Shown piece after piece: positions 1 to 5,050 of a DNA stretch of 5,050 bases. Position 1 is the first letter of the stretch; each line of letters starts with the position of its first letter. The notes beneath the pieces were generated by a model. The model did not search any database, was not told where the DNA came from, and worked only from the letters and a program-made list of their open reading frames with translations. The stretch is from CALMEC01 sp964440285 (GTDB lineage: Bacteria; Actinomycetota; Thermoleophilia; Miltoncostaeales; Miltoncostaeaceae), in NCBI GenBank assembly GCA_964440285.1, contig CAYTRV010000161.1:1-5050 (forward strand). Reading direction: 5' to 3'. The position numbers and the translations under genes were made by a program.

Positions 1-145
1 CCGCAGCAGCATTCGCCACATGGAGACCGACGATCCCCTCGGCGTGCTCGAGGCGCTCGAGCGGATCGAGGAGCAGGAGCGCCAGGTCCCGTCCGACACC
101 GCCGCCGATCAGCCCGAGACTGAGGACGAGCCGGCCGAACGGTAG
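1..145 (+). CDS. 3' end of an unrecognised protein, charged C-terminal tail
   Basis: The frame starting at base 2 is open from the window edge to a TAG at 143-145 and gives the last 47 residues of a protein that begins outside the window. The first half looks helical and amphipathic (it contains LGVLEALERIEEQER). The rest is a low-complexity acidic tail rich in D, E, P and A, ending in EPAER. Such a tail is usually disordered, so it carries no family signal and I do not recognise the protein. Support for real coding comes from the open frame, typical GC-rich codon use, and the inverted repeat placed directly after the stop. An internal ATG at 20-22 could start a tiny ORF, but the upstream frame stays open, so truncation by the window edge is more likely. 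The gene converges on the minus-strand operon to its right. Confidence 0.6.
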   Translation, partial: RSSIRHMETDDPLGVLEALERIEEQERQVPSDTAADQPETEDEPAER

Positions 146-149
146 CGGC

Positions 150-208
150 GTCAGGCACGTGACGTTGACTGGATCAACGCGCTGCCAACGTCACGTCACG
201 CGCCTGAC
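150..208. terminator. Large inverted repeat between convergent genes, likely bidirectional terminator
   Basis: GTCAGGC-a-CGTGACG (150-164) is the reverse complement of CGTCACG-c-GCCTGAC (194-208) with a single mismatch, giving 15-base arms around a 29-base centre. The tandem CGTCACGTCACG at 189-200 allows a second register: CGTGACGTTG (158-167) with CAACGTCACG (186-195), leaving six bases bulged. A small inner hairpin, CGTTGA (163-168) with TCAACG (174-179), competes with it. There is no T-run on either side, so it is not a classical intrinsic terminator. Its position 4 bases after the plus-strand stop, and covering the minus-strand stop, argues for transcription termination or mRNA 3'-end protection in both directions. 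Confidence 0.65.
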
Positions 209-1062
209 ACGAAGGGCGGCGGCAGGCGGCGGCCGCTCAGGGCCAGCACCGCATCCACCGTCGCGAACAGACGGCTCTCGCGGACCTCGCGGGTGAAGCG
301 GAAGCCGCCGTCCGGCTCCTGCAGCGAACGCAGGGCGAGCCTGGTCGACGCCGACGGTGTACGACCCATCGCCCGAAGCGCGCGGATGGCGATCGCGGTG
401 GAGTTCGCCTCGGTCGCCTTCCCCGCGCCGCCGATGTGGAAGCCGCCGCTCGCGTTGCGCTGCACCAGCAGCCAGGCGGTCGCCTGCCGCAGCATCGGAT
501 CGCTTGCGAGCACCCCGGCGGAGCGGGTCGCCTCGATCAGCAGGCCCGTCGCCGAGACATCGTCACGCCCCGAGCGCGTGAGCGCAAACCCCCAGCCGCC
601 GCGACCGCGCGTGTTGCGAAGGGCCGTGATCGCGGCCCGCGGAACCGGCTCGCCGGCGGCCCGCAACGCGAGGATGGCGTACGCCTGGTCGTACGCCGAC
701 ACGCCATATCGACCGCCCGCGTACTGCGCCCGGATGCGCGCGACGTAGTTCACGCCGCCGAGGCTCCGCGGGTTGCGGCCCGCGGCGACCGTGGCGAGCA
801 CCACCTTTCCGGCCGCGCCGGCCGTGCTCGCGTATGACGAGGCCGTCGGCGTAATCCGCGCGAGCCGACCGCGAAGCGCCGCCCCTGGACGTCCGGTCGC
901 CGCCAGCGCCACGATCACGTCGGCCCGCTGCCCGACCGGGCCGATCGACAGCATCTCGAGCCACGACGCGCCGGCTCGTGCCGCCTCGCGGTCGGTGGCC
1001 GCCGCCGCCCCGGCCGGGGCGGCCAGGGCGATGGCGACGACGGCTGCGAGATGTCGCGTCAC
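196..1062 (-). CDS. Secreted prenyltransferase/squalene-oxidase-repeat (alpha/alpha barrel) protein, transcobalamin alpha-domain-like
   Basis: This 288-residue protein starts at a GTG whose last bases form the stop of the gene before it (GTGA). No Shine-Dalgarno is visible, so translation probably depends on coupling. Residues 1-22 form a signal peptide (TRH, then an Ala/Val-rich core ending AGAAAA), so the protein is exported. The mature part is built of repeated helix pairs with the hallmark of the terpenoid cyclase/prenyltransferase alpha-alpha fold: GGRYG with YDQAYAILAL (about 117-132), GGWGF with DDVSATGLL (155-175), SGGFHIGG with NSTAIAIRAL (206-229) and LQEPDGGFRF with TVDAVLALSG (247-277). 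At 288 residues it is far too short for a squalene-hopene cyclase (about 630), and the DxDD site reads GRDD. Transcobalamin and intrinsic factor use this fold as their alpha-domain. The partner gene supplies a beta-domain and both lie behind a B12 riboswitch, so I infer the barrel half of a cobalamin binder. No membrane anchor or lipobox is seen. The fold is secure; the ligand is inferred. Confidence 0.85.
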   Translation of the reverse strand: MTRHLAAVVAIALAAPAGAAAATDREAARAGASWLEMLSIGPVGQRADVIVALAATGRPGAALRGRLARITPTASSYASTAGAAGKVVLATVAAGRNPRSLGGVNYVARIRAQYAGGRYGVSAYDQAYAILALRAAGEPVPRAAITALRNTRGRGGWGFALTRSGRDDVSATGLLIEATRSAGVLASDPMLRQATAWLLVQRNASGGFHIGGAGKATEANSTAIAIRALRAMGRTPSASTRLALRSLQEPDGGFRFTREVRESRLFATVDAVLALSGRRLPPPFVSGA

Positions 1063-2219
1063 CGCGACGATTGCTTCGGCAGGATCGTGAACGAGATCGC
1101 GTTGACGGCGCTGATCCCCACCGACTCGCGGTTCCCCGATCCGTCGACTGCGCGGCTCCAGGCACGGTACTTCCCGGCGGGAAGCGCCACGGGAAGCTGC
1201 GCGAGCCAGCGGCTCCCATTGGACCGTGCGGGGGTGAACAGACGGTTGACACACGAGCGCGCGGCGGTGAAGCCGCCCTTTCGCCCCATGAAGCGGCACA
1301 GCGTGCCGACCCGGCGGGCGACGGAGACCTCGACGGCCGAGATGTCGGACCGGTCCGGTCCGGCCGACCCGCGCAGCGTGCGCAACGTCTGGTAGCGGCG
1401 GCCGGAGACCGGCGAGGCGATCACGCTTCCCGGGGCCACGGTGTCGCCGATCGTGGCACCGGCCGCGGAGGCCACCGGCAGGGGAGCCGCGGGCAGCGAG
1501 CAGACCGTCGGGTCGACCGTGTAGGAGCACACGGCGCGGGCCTGGCTGCGGACCTCGCCGACACGGGTCGCGGAGACGAGCTTGACGCCCAGGCCGGTCG
1601 CCGCGAAGTTCGCCTTGCCGGTCGCATCGGCGGTCGTGCTCTGGTCGCCGTAAACGACGTTCGCGCCGGTCGCCGGGACGGCGACGCCGTCGTTGTCGTA
1701 GCTGCGGACCGTCACCGTGAACGGCTGGCCCTGGGGAAGCTTGTCGCCGGAGGGCGCGAGGTCGAGCTCGCGGGCGGTGAAATCGCTCGTGAAGTACCAC
1801 AGCACGCTGTCGCCGGTCGTCAGGAGCTGGGCGTCCGCACCGACCTGCGCGGCCTTGTGGTTGACCTTGTAGAGCCAGAACGAGGTCAGCGAGCCGGCGT
1901 CCGGACCGATGCGGCTGATGAAGGACCCGAACGCGGGGTCGACGCTGAAGGCGAGCGGGATCCCGAACCTGCGCAGCCCGGCATCGATCTGGGCGGTCGC
2001 CGAGTTCCACGGCACGGTGGCGGTGTCCACGTCAGCGCTGTCCTTGACGACGACGGTGGGACCCGCGGTGTCATCGTTCGTCACGGCCGTCTCGGGAAGC
2101 GTGCCCGCGGCGCCGCCCTCCACACGGAGGGTCGTGTTGGTCGATGCGCCGAGCGCGATGACGGGAAGAGCGAGCGCCACTGCGATCGCGCAGGCGCCGC
2201 TCGTGCGGAGGGGGTTCAT
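1059..2219 (-). CDS. Secreted DUF4430 (transcobalamin beta-domain-like) protein with Ig-like modules
   Basis: This is a 386-residue exported protein. Residues 1-25 are a signal peptide with a likely cut after ALGA; Cys10 lies too early to be a lipobox. Residues 28-145 match DUF4430, the transcobalamin-like C-terminal domain: a first strand TTLRVEGG, a GSFISRIG turn (98-105), SFWLYKVNHKAAQVGA (113-128) and GDSVLWYF (136-143). These correspond to the GPFI..., YWQ... and ...GE...W positions of vertebrate transcobalamin, where the beta-domain covers the upper face of B12. About 150-235 looks like a bacterial Ig-like/transthyretin-type sandwich (SYDNDGVAVPATGANVVYGD, then TTADATGKANF), ending with a close pair C231/C240. 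About 260-382 is a second Ig-like module with C308/C323; both pairs are plausible disulfides. ATG 2219 is supported by GAGGAG seven bases upstream (2227-2232). First gene of the riboswitch operon. B12 binding is inferred from domain and regulation. Other DUF4430 proteins might bind other ligands or act as adhesion modules. Confidence 0.88.
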   Translation of the reverse strand: MNPLRTSGACAIAVALALPVIALGASTNTTLRVEGGAAGTLPETAVTNDDTAGPTVVVKDSADVDTATVPWNSATAQIDAGLRRFGIPLAFSVDPAFGSFISRIGPDAGSLTSFWLYKVNHKAAQVGADAQLLTTGDSVLWYFTSDFTARELDLAPSGDKLPQGQPFTVTVRSYDNDGVAVPATGANVVYGDQSTTADATGKANFAATGLGVKLVSATRVGEVRSQARAVCSYTVDPTVCSLPAAPLPVASAAGATIGDTVAPGSVIASPVSGRRYQTLRTLRGSAGPDRSDISAVEVSVARRVGTLCRFMGRKGGFTAARSCVNRLFTPARSNGSRWLAQLPVALPAGKYRAWSRAVDGSGNRESVGISAVNAISFTILPKQSSR

Positions 2220-2226
2220 GCGAGTG

Positions 2227-2243
2227 CTCCTCTGTCGCGGAGG
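2227..2243 (-). promoter_or_regulatory. Riboswitch expression platform: L13 hairpin that sequesters the Shine-Dalgarno
   Basis: On the minus strand, CCUC (2243-2240) pairs with GAGG (2232-2229) around a seven-base loop CGCGACA (2239-2233). GAGG is most of the GAGGAG Shine-Dalgarno (2232-2227) of the DUF4430 gene. The loop bases CGCGA (2239-2235) are the exact complement of UCGCG in the aptamer loop L5 (2376-2372). This matches the known L5-L13 kissing-loop logic of cobalamin riboswitches: ligand binding favours the kissing pair, stabilises the hairpin, hides the ribosome site and turns translation off. No T-run follows the hairpin, so translational rather than transcriptional control is favoured. 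The pairing is read by eye. Confidence 0.75.
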
Positions 2244-2258
2244 GGTTTATGGTCACCG

Positions 2259-2436
2259 CCGGTCGGAGCAGGTCTCCTGGCTTCTCGATCGTCACGACCT
2301 CCGCGCCTTCCCAGGGTCGCCCCCAGTGGCCGGCTCTTCGCCCGGCGGACGTCGCTCCCGAGTCACAGTGGCGCGACCGCACCGGATTCACACCGGTTTC
2401 CTCCACGCCGACCGAAAGCCCCTGGGACCCTACCGG
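2259..2436 (-). promoter_or_regulatory. Cobalamin (B12) riboswitch aptamer
   Basis: The minus strand carries the conserved elements of the cobalamin riboswitch in order. The closing stem P1 is CCGGU (2436-2432) with ACCGG (2263-2259), continued by AGGGUC/GACCU. Next come GGAGGAAACCGGUG leading into the P4 hairpin CCGGUGUGAAUCCGG (2396-2382), P5/L5 with UCGCG in the loop (2376-2372), CACUGUGA (2370-2363), GCCACUGGG (2330-2322), GGGAAGGC (2312-2305) and the B12-box 3' end GAAGCCAGGAGACCUGC (2284-2268). The match to the family consensus is close at every site, so the call is firm. It lies 39 bases upstream of the DUF4430 start, in the right orientation, and should repress the operon when intracellular cobalamin is plentiful. 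Confidence 0.96.
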
Positions 2437-2557
2437 GCGCCCGGTCGTTTCGCGAGTCGCGGCACCGTGCGCCCTCGAGCCCGGGGCGATCTCCCGTCCG
2501 CGGCGGGTCCATCGTCACTCACCGGGCCACCGCCCCGAGATACGATCCGCTGCGCCA
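2437..2557. other. Divergent intergenic region between the riboswitch leader and the membrane-protein operon
   Basis: This 121-base stretch must hold the minus-strand promoter of the riboswitch transcript and probably the plus-strand promoter of the next operon. I see no convincing paired -35/-10 set for either. On the plus strand TACGAT (2541-2546) resembles a -10 box and would place the RNA start only a few bases before the ATG at 2558, which fits the lack of a Shine-Dalgarno there. No good -35 box accompanies it. A perfect 14-base palindrome, ACCGGGCGCCCGGT (2432-2445), straddles the riboswitch edge. No coding sequence is apparent. Confidence 0.35.
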
Positions 2558-3316
2558 ATGCCCGCATCGACCAATCGTCTGCTGACAAGCCCCGGCCGGT
2601 TCGCGACGCTGATGCTCGCGGTGATGGTCGTGGGGCTCGGACTCGACCACTTCGCGAGCCTCGGGCAGCAGATGCTGCTCGCGCTGTGCACCTGGGTGAT
2701 CCTCTTCGTGGCGTGCATCCCGCTTTCGCCCGAGCAGCGCGCGCGGACCGCCATCGTGGTGATCGTCGCGACGATCGGCGAGATCATCGGCTCGATCATC
2801 TGGGGCGCCTACACCTACCGGCTCGGGAACCTGCCGCTGTTCGTGCCGGCCGGCCACGGCCTCGTGTACCTCACCGGTCTTCGGCTCAGCCAGACGGCGT
2901 GGGTCCGCCGCAACCGGCGGCCGTTCGTCGCGATCGCGCTGACCGGGATCGCCGGGTGGGGCCTCCTCGGGCTCACCGGCCTGCTCGGCCGGCACGATGT
3001 GGCCGGCGCGGTCGGCTGCGCGATCCTCGCGGCGTTCATCCTGAAGAGCCGGCGGGCGGCGACGCTGTACTCCGGGGTGTTCCTCGCCGTCGCGGCGCTC
3101 GAGATCTACGGGACGGCGATCGGCACCTGGCAGTGGGCGGAGGTCGTGCCGGGCCTCGGCGTCGAGAACGGCAACCCGCCGAGCGGCGCCGCCAGCGGGT
3201 ACGTGCTGTTCGACATCTGCGCACTGACGTTCGGGCCGAAGCTCCTCGCGCTCGCCCGGCGGACACGTGGACGGGAGCGGCGGATCGGCCCGCCGGCGCA
3301 CGAGGGGGAGAACTAA
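2558..3316 (+). CDS. Unrecognised multi-pass integral membrane protein, first gene of the ctaG operon
   Basis: This 252-residue hydrophobic protein has about seven or eight membrane segments (near residues 16-33, 37-55, 64-83, 94-110, 123-141, 147-163, 167-188 and 212-231) and a charged tail (RRTRGRERR). Candidate functional motifs are GE at 74-75 in a membrane helix, then YRLGNLPLFVPAGHGLVYL (87-105) with polar and His residues beside a membrane face, W191/W193, and GNPPSG...GY...D (205-219). The spacing of GE, Y-x-Y, LGNLPLFVP and W-x-W faintly recalls CruF-type carotenoid hydratases, but this is not strong enough to name it. The ATG at 2558 is the first in-frame start after the riboswitch region; no Shine-Dalgarno precedes it, so a leaderless mRNA is possible. 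Its TAA shares a base with the next ATG, so it is coupled to ctaG. That context hints at a role near the respiratory oxidase or its copper supply; this is inference. Confidence 0.8.
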   Translation: MPASTNRLLTSPGRFATLMLAVMVVGLGLDHFASLGQQMLLALCTWVILFVACIPLSPEQRARTAIVVIVATIGEIIGSIIWGAYTYRLGNLPLFVPAGHGLVYLTGLRLSQTAWVRRNRRPFVAIALTGIAGWGLLGLTGLLGRHDVAGAVGCAILAAFILKSRRAATLYSGVFLAVAALEIYGTAIGTWQWAEVVPGLGVENGNPPSGAASGYVLFDICALTFGPKLLALARRTRGRERRIGPPAHEGEN

Positions 3317-4308
3317 TGCTCCGCCGGTCCGCCCTCGCCGTTGTCGCGATGCTCGTCGTGCCTGCGCTCGCGGCCGCGCACGGCGGCGTCGACCGCCAGG
3401 CCGAGGCCGTCGCGCTCCGAGACAACTGGACGTCCGCGTGGAGCCCCGCGTTCCCGGAGTTCACCCTCATCACCGTCGCGATGGTCCTCTACGCGATCCG
3501 GGCGCGGCGGCTCGGGCCTCGCCTTCCACGATGGCGGGCGGCGTGCTTCTTCGCCGGACTGCTCGTGCTGGGGCTGGCCGGTGCCTCCCCAATCGATCCG
3601 ATCGGGGAGCGGGGCGTGTTCTGGGTACACATGCTCCAGCACATGCTGGTCGGCGATCTCGCCGCCCTCCTGATCGTGCTCGGCGTCACCGGGCCGATCC
3701 TGCAGCCGGCCCTTCAGTTCCGGGTCGTGCAGCGACTGCGCAAGCTGACCCACCCGATGGCCGCTTGCCTGATCTGGGCGGCGATCCTCATCGCGTGGCA
3801 CACCCCCGTGCTGTACGAGGCGTCGCTCCACGGCGAGCTCGTCCACGGCCTGGAGCACGCGTCATTCCTCGTCGGTGGGATCCTGATGTGGGCCCCGCTG
3901 CTCGAGACGCTCCCGGCGCCCGAGTGGTTCGGCACCGGGGCGAAGCTCGCCTACATCGGCGGGATCCGCACCGTCGACGCGATCATCGCGAACGCGTTCT
4001 GGTGGGCCGGGACCCCGTTCTACGCGAGCTACGAGCAGACGGCGCCGCTCTGGGGGGTGAGCGCCCTCGAGGACCAGGGCTACGCCGGGACGGTGATGAT
4101 GGCCTGGACGGGGACGGTGACGCTGATCCTCGCGGGGATCCTCTTCTTCCGGATGGCCCGGGAGGGAGAGCTACGCCAGGAGCTCATCGAGCGTGGCGTC
4201 GACCCCGTCGCCGTCCGCCGAGCCGTCCGGTACGGCCGGGGAGAGCTCCTCGCGGCCCGGCATGGCGCACCGGTCGGCGACCGCCCGCCGCCCACGACCG
4301 CCGCATAG
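3316..4308 (+). CDS. ctaG: CtaG-type (caa3) cytochrome c oxidase assembly factor
   Basis: This 330-residue membrane protein fits the caa3_CtaG family, whose members help assemble or supply copper to caa3-type cytochrome c oxidase in Gram-positive lineages. The N-terminus (MLRRSALAVVAMLVVPALAAAHGG) looks like a signal peptide or first membrane segment; the HGG that follows could be a metal-facing N-terminus if it is cleaved. About seven membrane segments follow. Family-like features are SPID (91-94), the H-M-x-x-H-M-L stretch (HMLQHMLVGD, 105-114), AWHTP (160-164), and HGELVHGLEHASF (172-184) with H172, H177 and H181. These His and Met residues on membrane faces are plausible copper ligands. 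After the last helix (about 262-279) comes a soluble, charged, proline-rich tail of about 50 residues. GGGGGAG lies just before the ATG at 3316, which overlaps the previous stop by one base (TAATG). No oxidase subunit genes are in this window. Confidence 0.88.
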   Translation: MLRRSALAVVAMLVVPALAAAHGGVDRQAEAVALRDNWTSAWSPAFPEFTLITVAMVLYAIRARRLGPRLPRWRAACFFAGLLVLGLAGASPIDPIGERGVFWVHMLQHMLVGDLAALLIVLGVTGPILQPALQFRVVQRLRKLTHPMAACLIWAAILIAWHTPVLYEASLHGELVHGLEHASFLVGGILMWAPLLETLPAPEWFGTGAKLAYIGGIRTVDAIIANAFWWAGTPFYASYEQTAPLWGVSALEDQGYAGTVMMAWTGTVTLILAGILFFRMAREGELRQELIERGVDPVAVRRAVRYGRGELLAARHGAPVGDRPPPTTAA

Positions 4309-4309
4309 C

Positions 4310-4362
4310 GGCCCTCCTCCGGCGGGCGAACCCCGCGGGGTTGCGGGTTTCCCCCGAGGGCC
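4310..4362 (+). terminator. Nested GC-rich hairpin after ctaG, probable terminator
   Basis: Starting two bases after the ctaG stop, GGCCCTC (4310-4316) pairs with GAGGGCC (4356-4362). Inside it sits a perfect 14-base palindrome, AACCCCGCGGGGTT (4329-4342), which can alternatively pair with GCGGGTTT (4343-4350) downstream. There is no real T-run, so it would be a non-canonical GC-rich terminator or an mRNA-stabilising 3' structure. From 4363 to 4414 I see nothing beyond a G-rich leader for the next gene. Confidence 0.5.
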
Positions 4363-4414
4363 GGCCCGGGGCATCGCCGATGGCGTCCGAGGGTAGTTGG
4401 GGAACCCTGGGGGC

Positions 4415-4981
4415 ATGACGGACCAGTTCTCCCATATCGCATGCTGCATCGACCATTCCGACGCGTCGATGCAAGCCCTCGACCAGGCGATTCGCCTTCA
4501 GGCCACCGGGGACGGCCGGCTGAGCCTCCTGCACGTCGGACCTTGGCCCATGGATCAGGGTGAGAGCGGCGCGATTGGCGTATCCCGGTCCGCGCGAGTC
4601 GTATACCTCGACGATATGCGAGCGGTTTTCGCCGGTCACGGGGCCGCACGGGTGCCCGACCCCGCCGTCATCATGGCCGGCGCCAGGGAGTGGCTCGACG
4701 GGGTCGTCGCCGCCCATCCCGGGACCGAGGGCGTCCTCCTCGACGGCTACCCGCCCGAAGCGGCGTGCGACTGGGCTGCTGATGCCGGGGTGGACCTCCT
4801 CGTCGCCTCATCCAGTCGGCGCCTCTTCGACCGCGTCCTGCTGGGGAGCTTCGCCGGCTACCTCGCCCGCCACGCGCCCTGCGCGGTCCTGCTCACACGA
4901 CCCGGGGCCGTCGACGAGGAGCAGCGGCATGAGGCGCACGTCGGGGCGAGGGAGGACGCGGAGCGGGGGTCGCCGGAGTGA
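4415..4981 (+). CDS. UspA-family universal stress protein with degenerate ATP-binding loop
   Basis: This is a 188-residue cytoplasmic protein with no signal or membrane segment. The Usp fold is shown by the first strand and helix HIACCIDHSDASMQALDQAI (7-26), with the conserved Asp13, a second strand LSLLHVG (36-42), and the C-terminal core DLLVASSSRRLFDRVLLGSF (127-146) followed by RHAPCAVLLTRP (152-163). In ATP-binding Usps the loop runs G-x2-G-x9-G-S. Here the first two Gly positions are Ala131 and Ser134 and only G144-S145 remains, so nucleotide binding is doubtful. Length exceeds the usual 140-150 residues because of a longer middle part and a charged 25-residue tail. ATG 4415 is chosen because the protein then begins shortly before the first Usp strand. 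TTG 4397, six codons upstream, is possible. Only a G-rich leader, not a clean Shine-Dalgarno, precedes it. Monocistronic by layout; stress response is a family-level guess. Confidence 0.85.
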   Translation: MTDQFSHIACCIDHSDASMQALDQAIRLQATGDGRLSLLHVGPWPMDQGESGAIGVSRSARVVYLDDMRAVFAGHGAARVPDPAVIMAGAREWLDGVVAAHPGTEGVLLDGYPPEAACDWAADAGVDLLVASSSRRLFDRVLLGSFAGYLARHAPCAVLLTRPGAVDEEQRHEAHVGAREDAERGSPE

Positions 4982-5019
4982 CGGGTGCGTGCGCGGGCGA
5001 CCTTCGCGCAGCGCACCCC

Positions 5020-5040
5020 GGCGGAACCGCCGGTTCGGCC
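5020..5040 (+). terminator. Hairpin downstream of the Usp gene, possible terminator
   Basis: GGCGGAACC (5020-5028) and GGTTCGGCC (5032-5040) are inverted with one mismatch and a three-base loop GCC. An alternative pairing of CCGGCGG (5018-5024) with CCGCCGG (5027-5033) overlaps it. It lies 38 bases after the Usp stop. No T-run is visible before the window ends. The role is inferred from position and stem strength alone. Confidence 0.4.
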
Positions 5041-5050
5041 GATACGGGCT

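Noticed and set aside
196..1062. Squalene-hopene cyclase or terpene cyclase call for the repeat protein
   Set aside because: Too short, exported by a signal peptide, DxDD incomplete, and in an operon with a DUF4430 gene under a B12 riboswitch. Only the fold is shared.
1063..2010. A minus-strand open frame that would extend the barrel protein upstream to about 604 residues
   Set aside because: It overlaps the DUF4430 gene in another frame, its translation is arginine/proline-rich noise, and the signal peptide at the GTG 1062 start marks the true N-terminus.
2245..2300. Intrinsic transcription terminator as the riboswitch output
   Set aside because: No stem followed by a U-run lies between the aptamer and the start codon, while a Shine-Dalgarno-sequestering hairpin with a kissing loop is present.
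978..2585. Long plus-strand open frame (535 codons) opposite the B12 operon
   Set aside because: It is antisense to two genes with clear domains and to the riboswitch, its product is low-complexity Arg/Gly/Asp-rich, and no family motif is visible. GC-rich DNA commonly gives such shadows.
1909..3315. Plus-strand open frame running upstream of ctaG that would make it a 799-residue fusion protein
   Set aside because: The added part covers the riboswitch and another gene out of frame. CtaG has a good start with an upstream GGGGGAG and the usual family length from 3316.
4397..4414. TTG start adding six residues to the Usp protein
   Set aside because: The added residues belong to no Usp element, and ATG 4415 gives a normal N-terminus shortly before the first strand. 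It remains possible but less likely.
1..5050. CRISPR arrays, tRNA or rRNA genes, insertion sequences
   Set aside because: No regularly spaced repeats, no tRNA or rRNA signatures and no transposase-like coding or terminal repeats were seen on either strand.

Overview
This is a GC-rich window whose gene style (alanine/arginine-rich proteins, frequent GTG/ATG starts, a caa3-type CtaG, secreted Ig-like proteins) suggests an actinobacterium, perhaps of the Thermoleophilia/Solirubrobacter type. That placement is inference only; no rRNA or other marker gene is present.

Left edge (1-208): the 3' end of an unrecognised plus-strand gene meets a minus-strand operon tail to tail. A large inverted repeat lies between them and includes the stop codon of the minus-strand operon.

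Centre left (196-2436, minus strand): this is the most interesting part. A well-conserved cobalamin (B12) riboswitch heads a two-gene operon. The first gene encodes a secreted protein that begins with a DUF4430 domain, the transcobalamin beta-domain fold, followed by two probable Ig-like modules. The second overlaps it by 4 bases (GTGA) and encodes a secreted protein of prenyltransferase/squalene-oxidase-type alpha/alpha repeats, the fold of the transcobalamin/intrinsic factor alpha-domain. Animal B12 carriers hold cobalamin between one alpha and one beta domain on a single chain. Here the two halves are separate genes in reverse order, under B12 control. The inferred system is a two-part extracytoplasmic cobalamin binder ('split transcobalamin'). 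The leader also shows a complete L5-L13 kissing-loop design in which the hairpin that closes on B12 binding would bury the Shine-Dalgarno sequence of the first gene.

Centre right (2437-4308, plus strand): a 121-base divergent intergenic region precedes two translationally coupled membrane-protein genes. One is an unrecognised multi-pass protein of 252 residues. The other is a CtaG-type (caa3) cytochrome c oxidase assembly factor. A GC-rich nested hairpin follows directly.

Right edge (4415-5040, plus strand): a UspA-fold protein whose ATP-binding glycines are largely replaced, followed by another hairpin near the end of the window.
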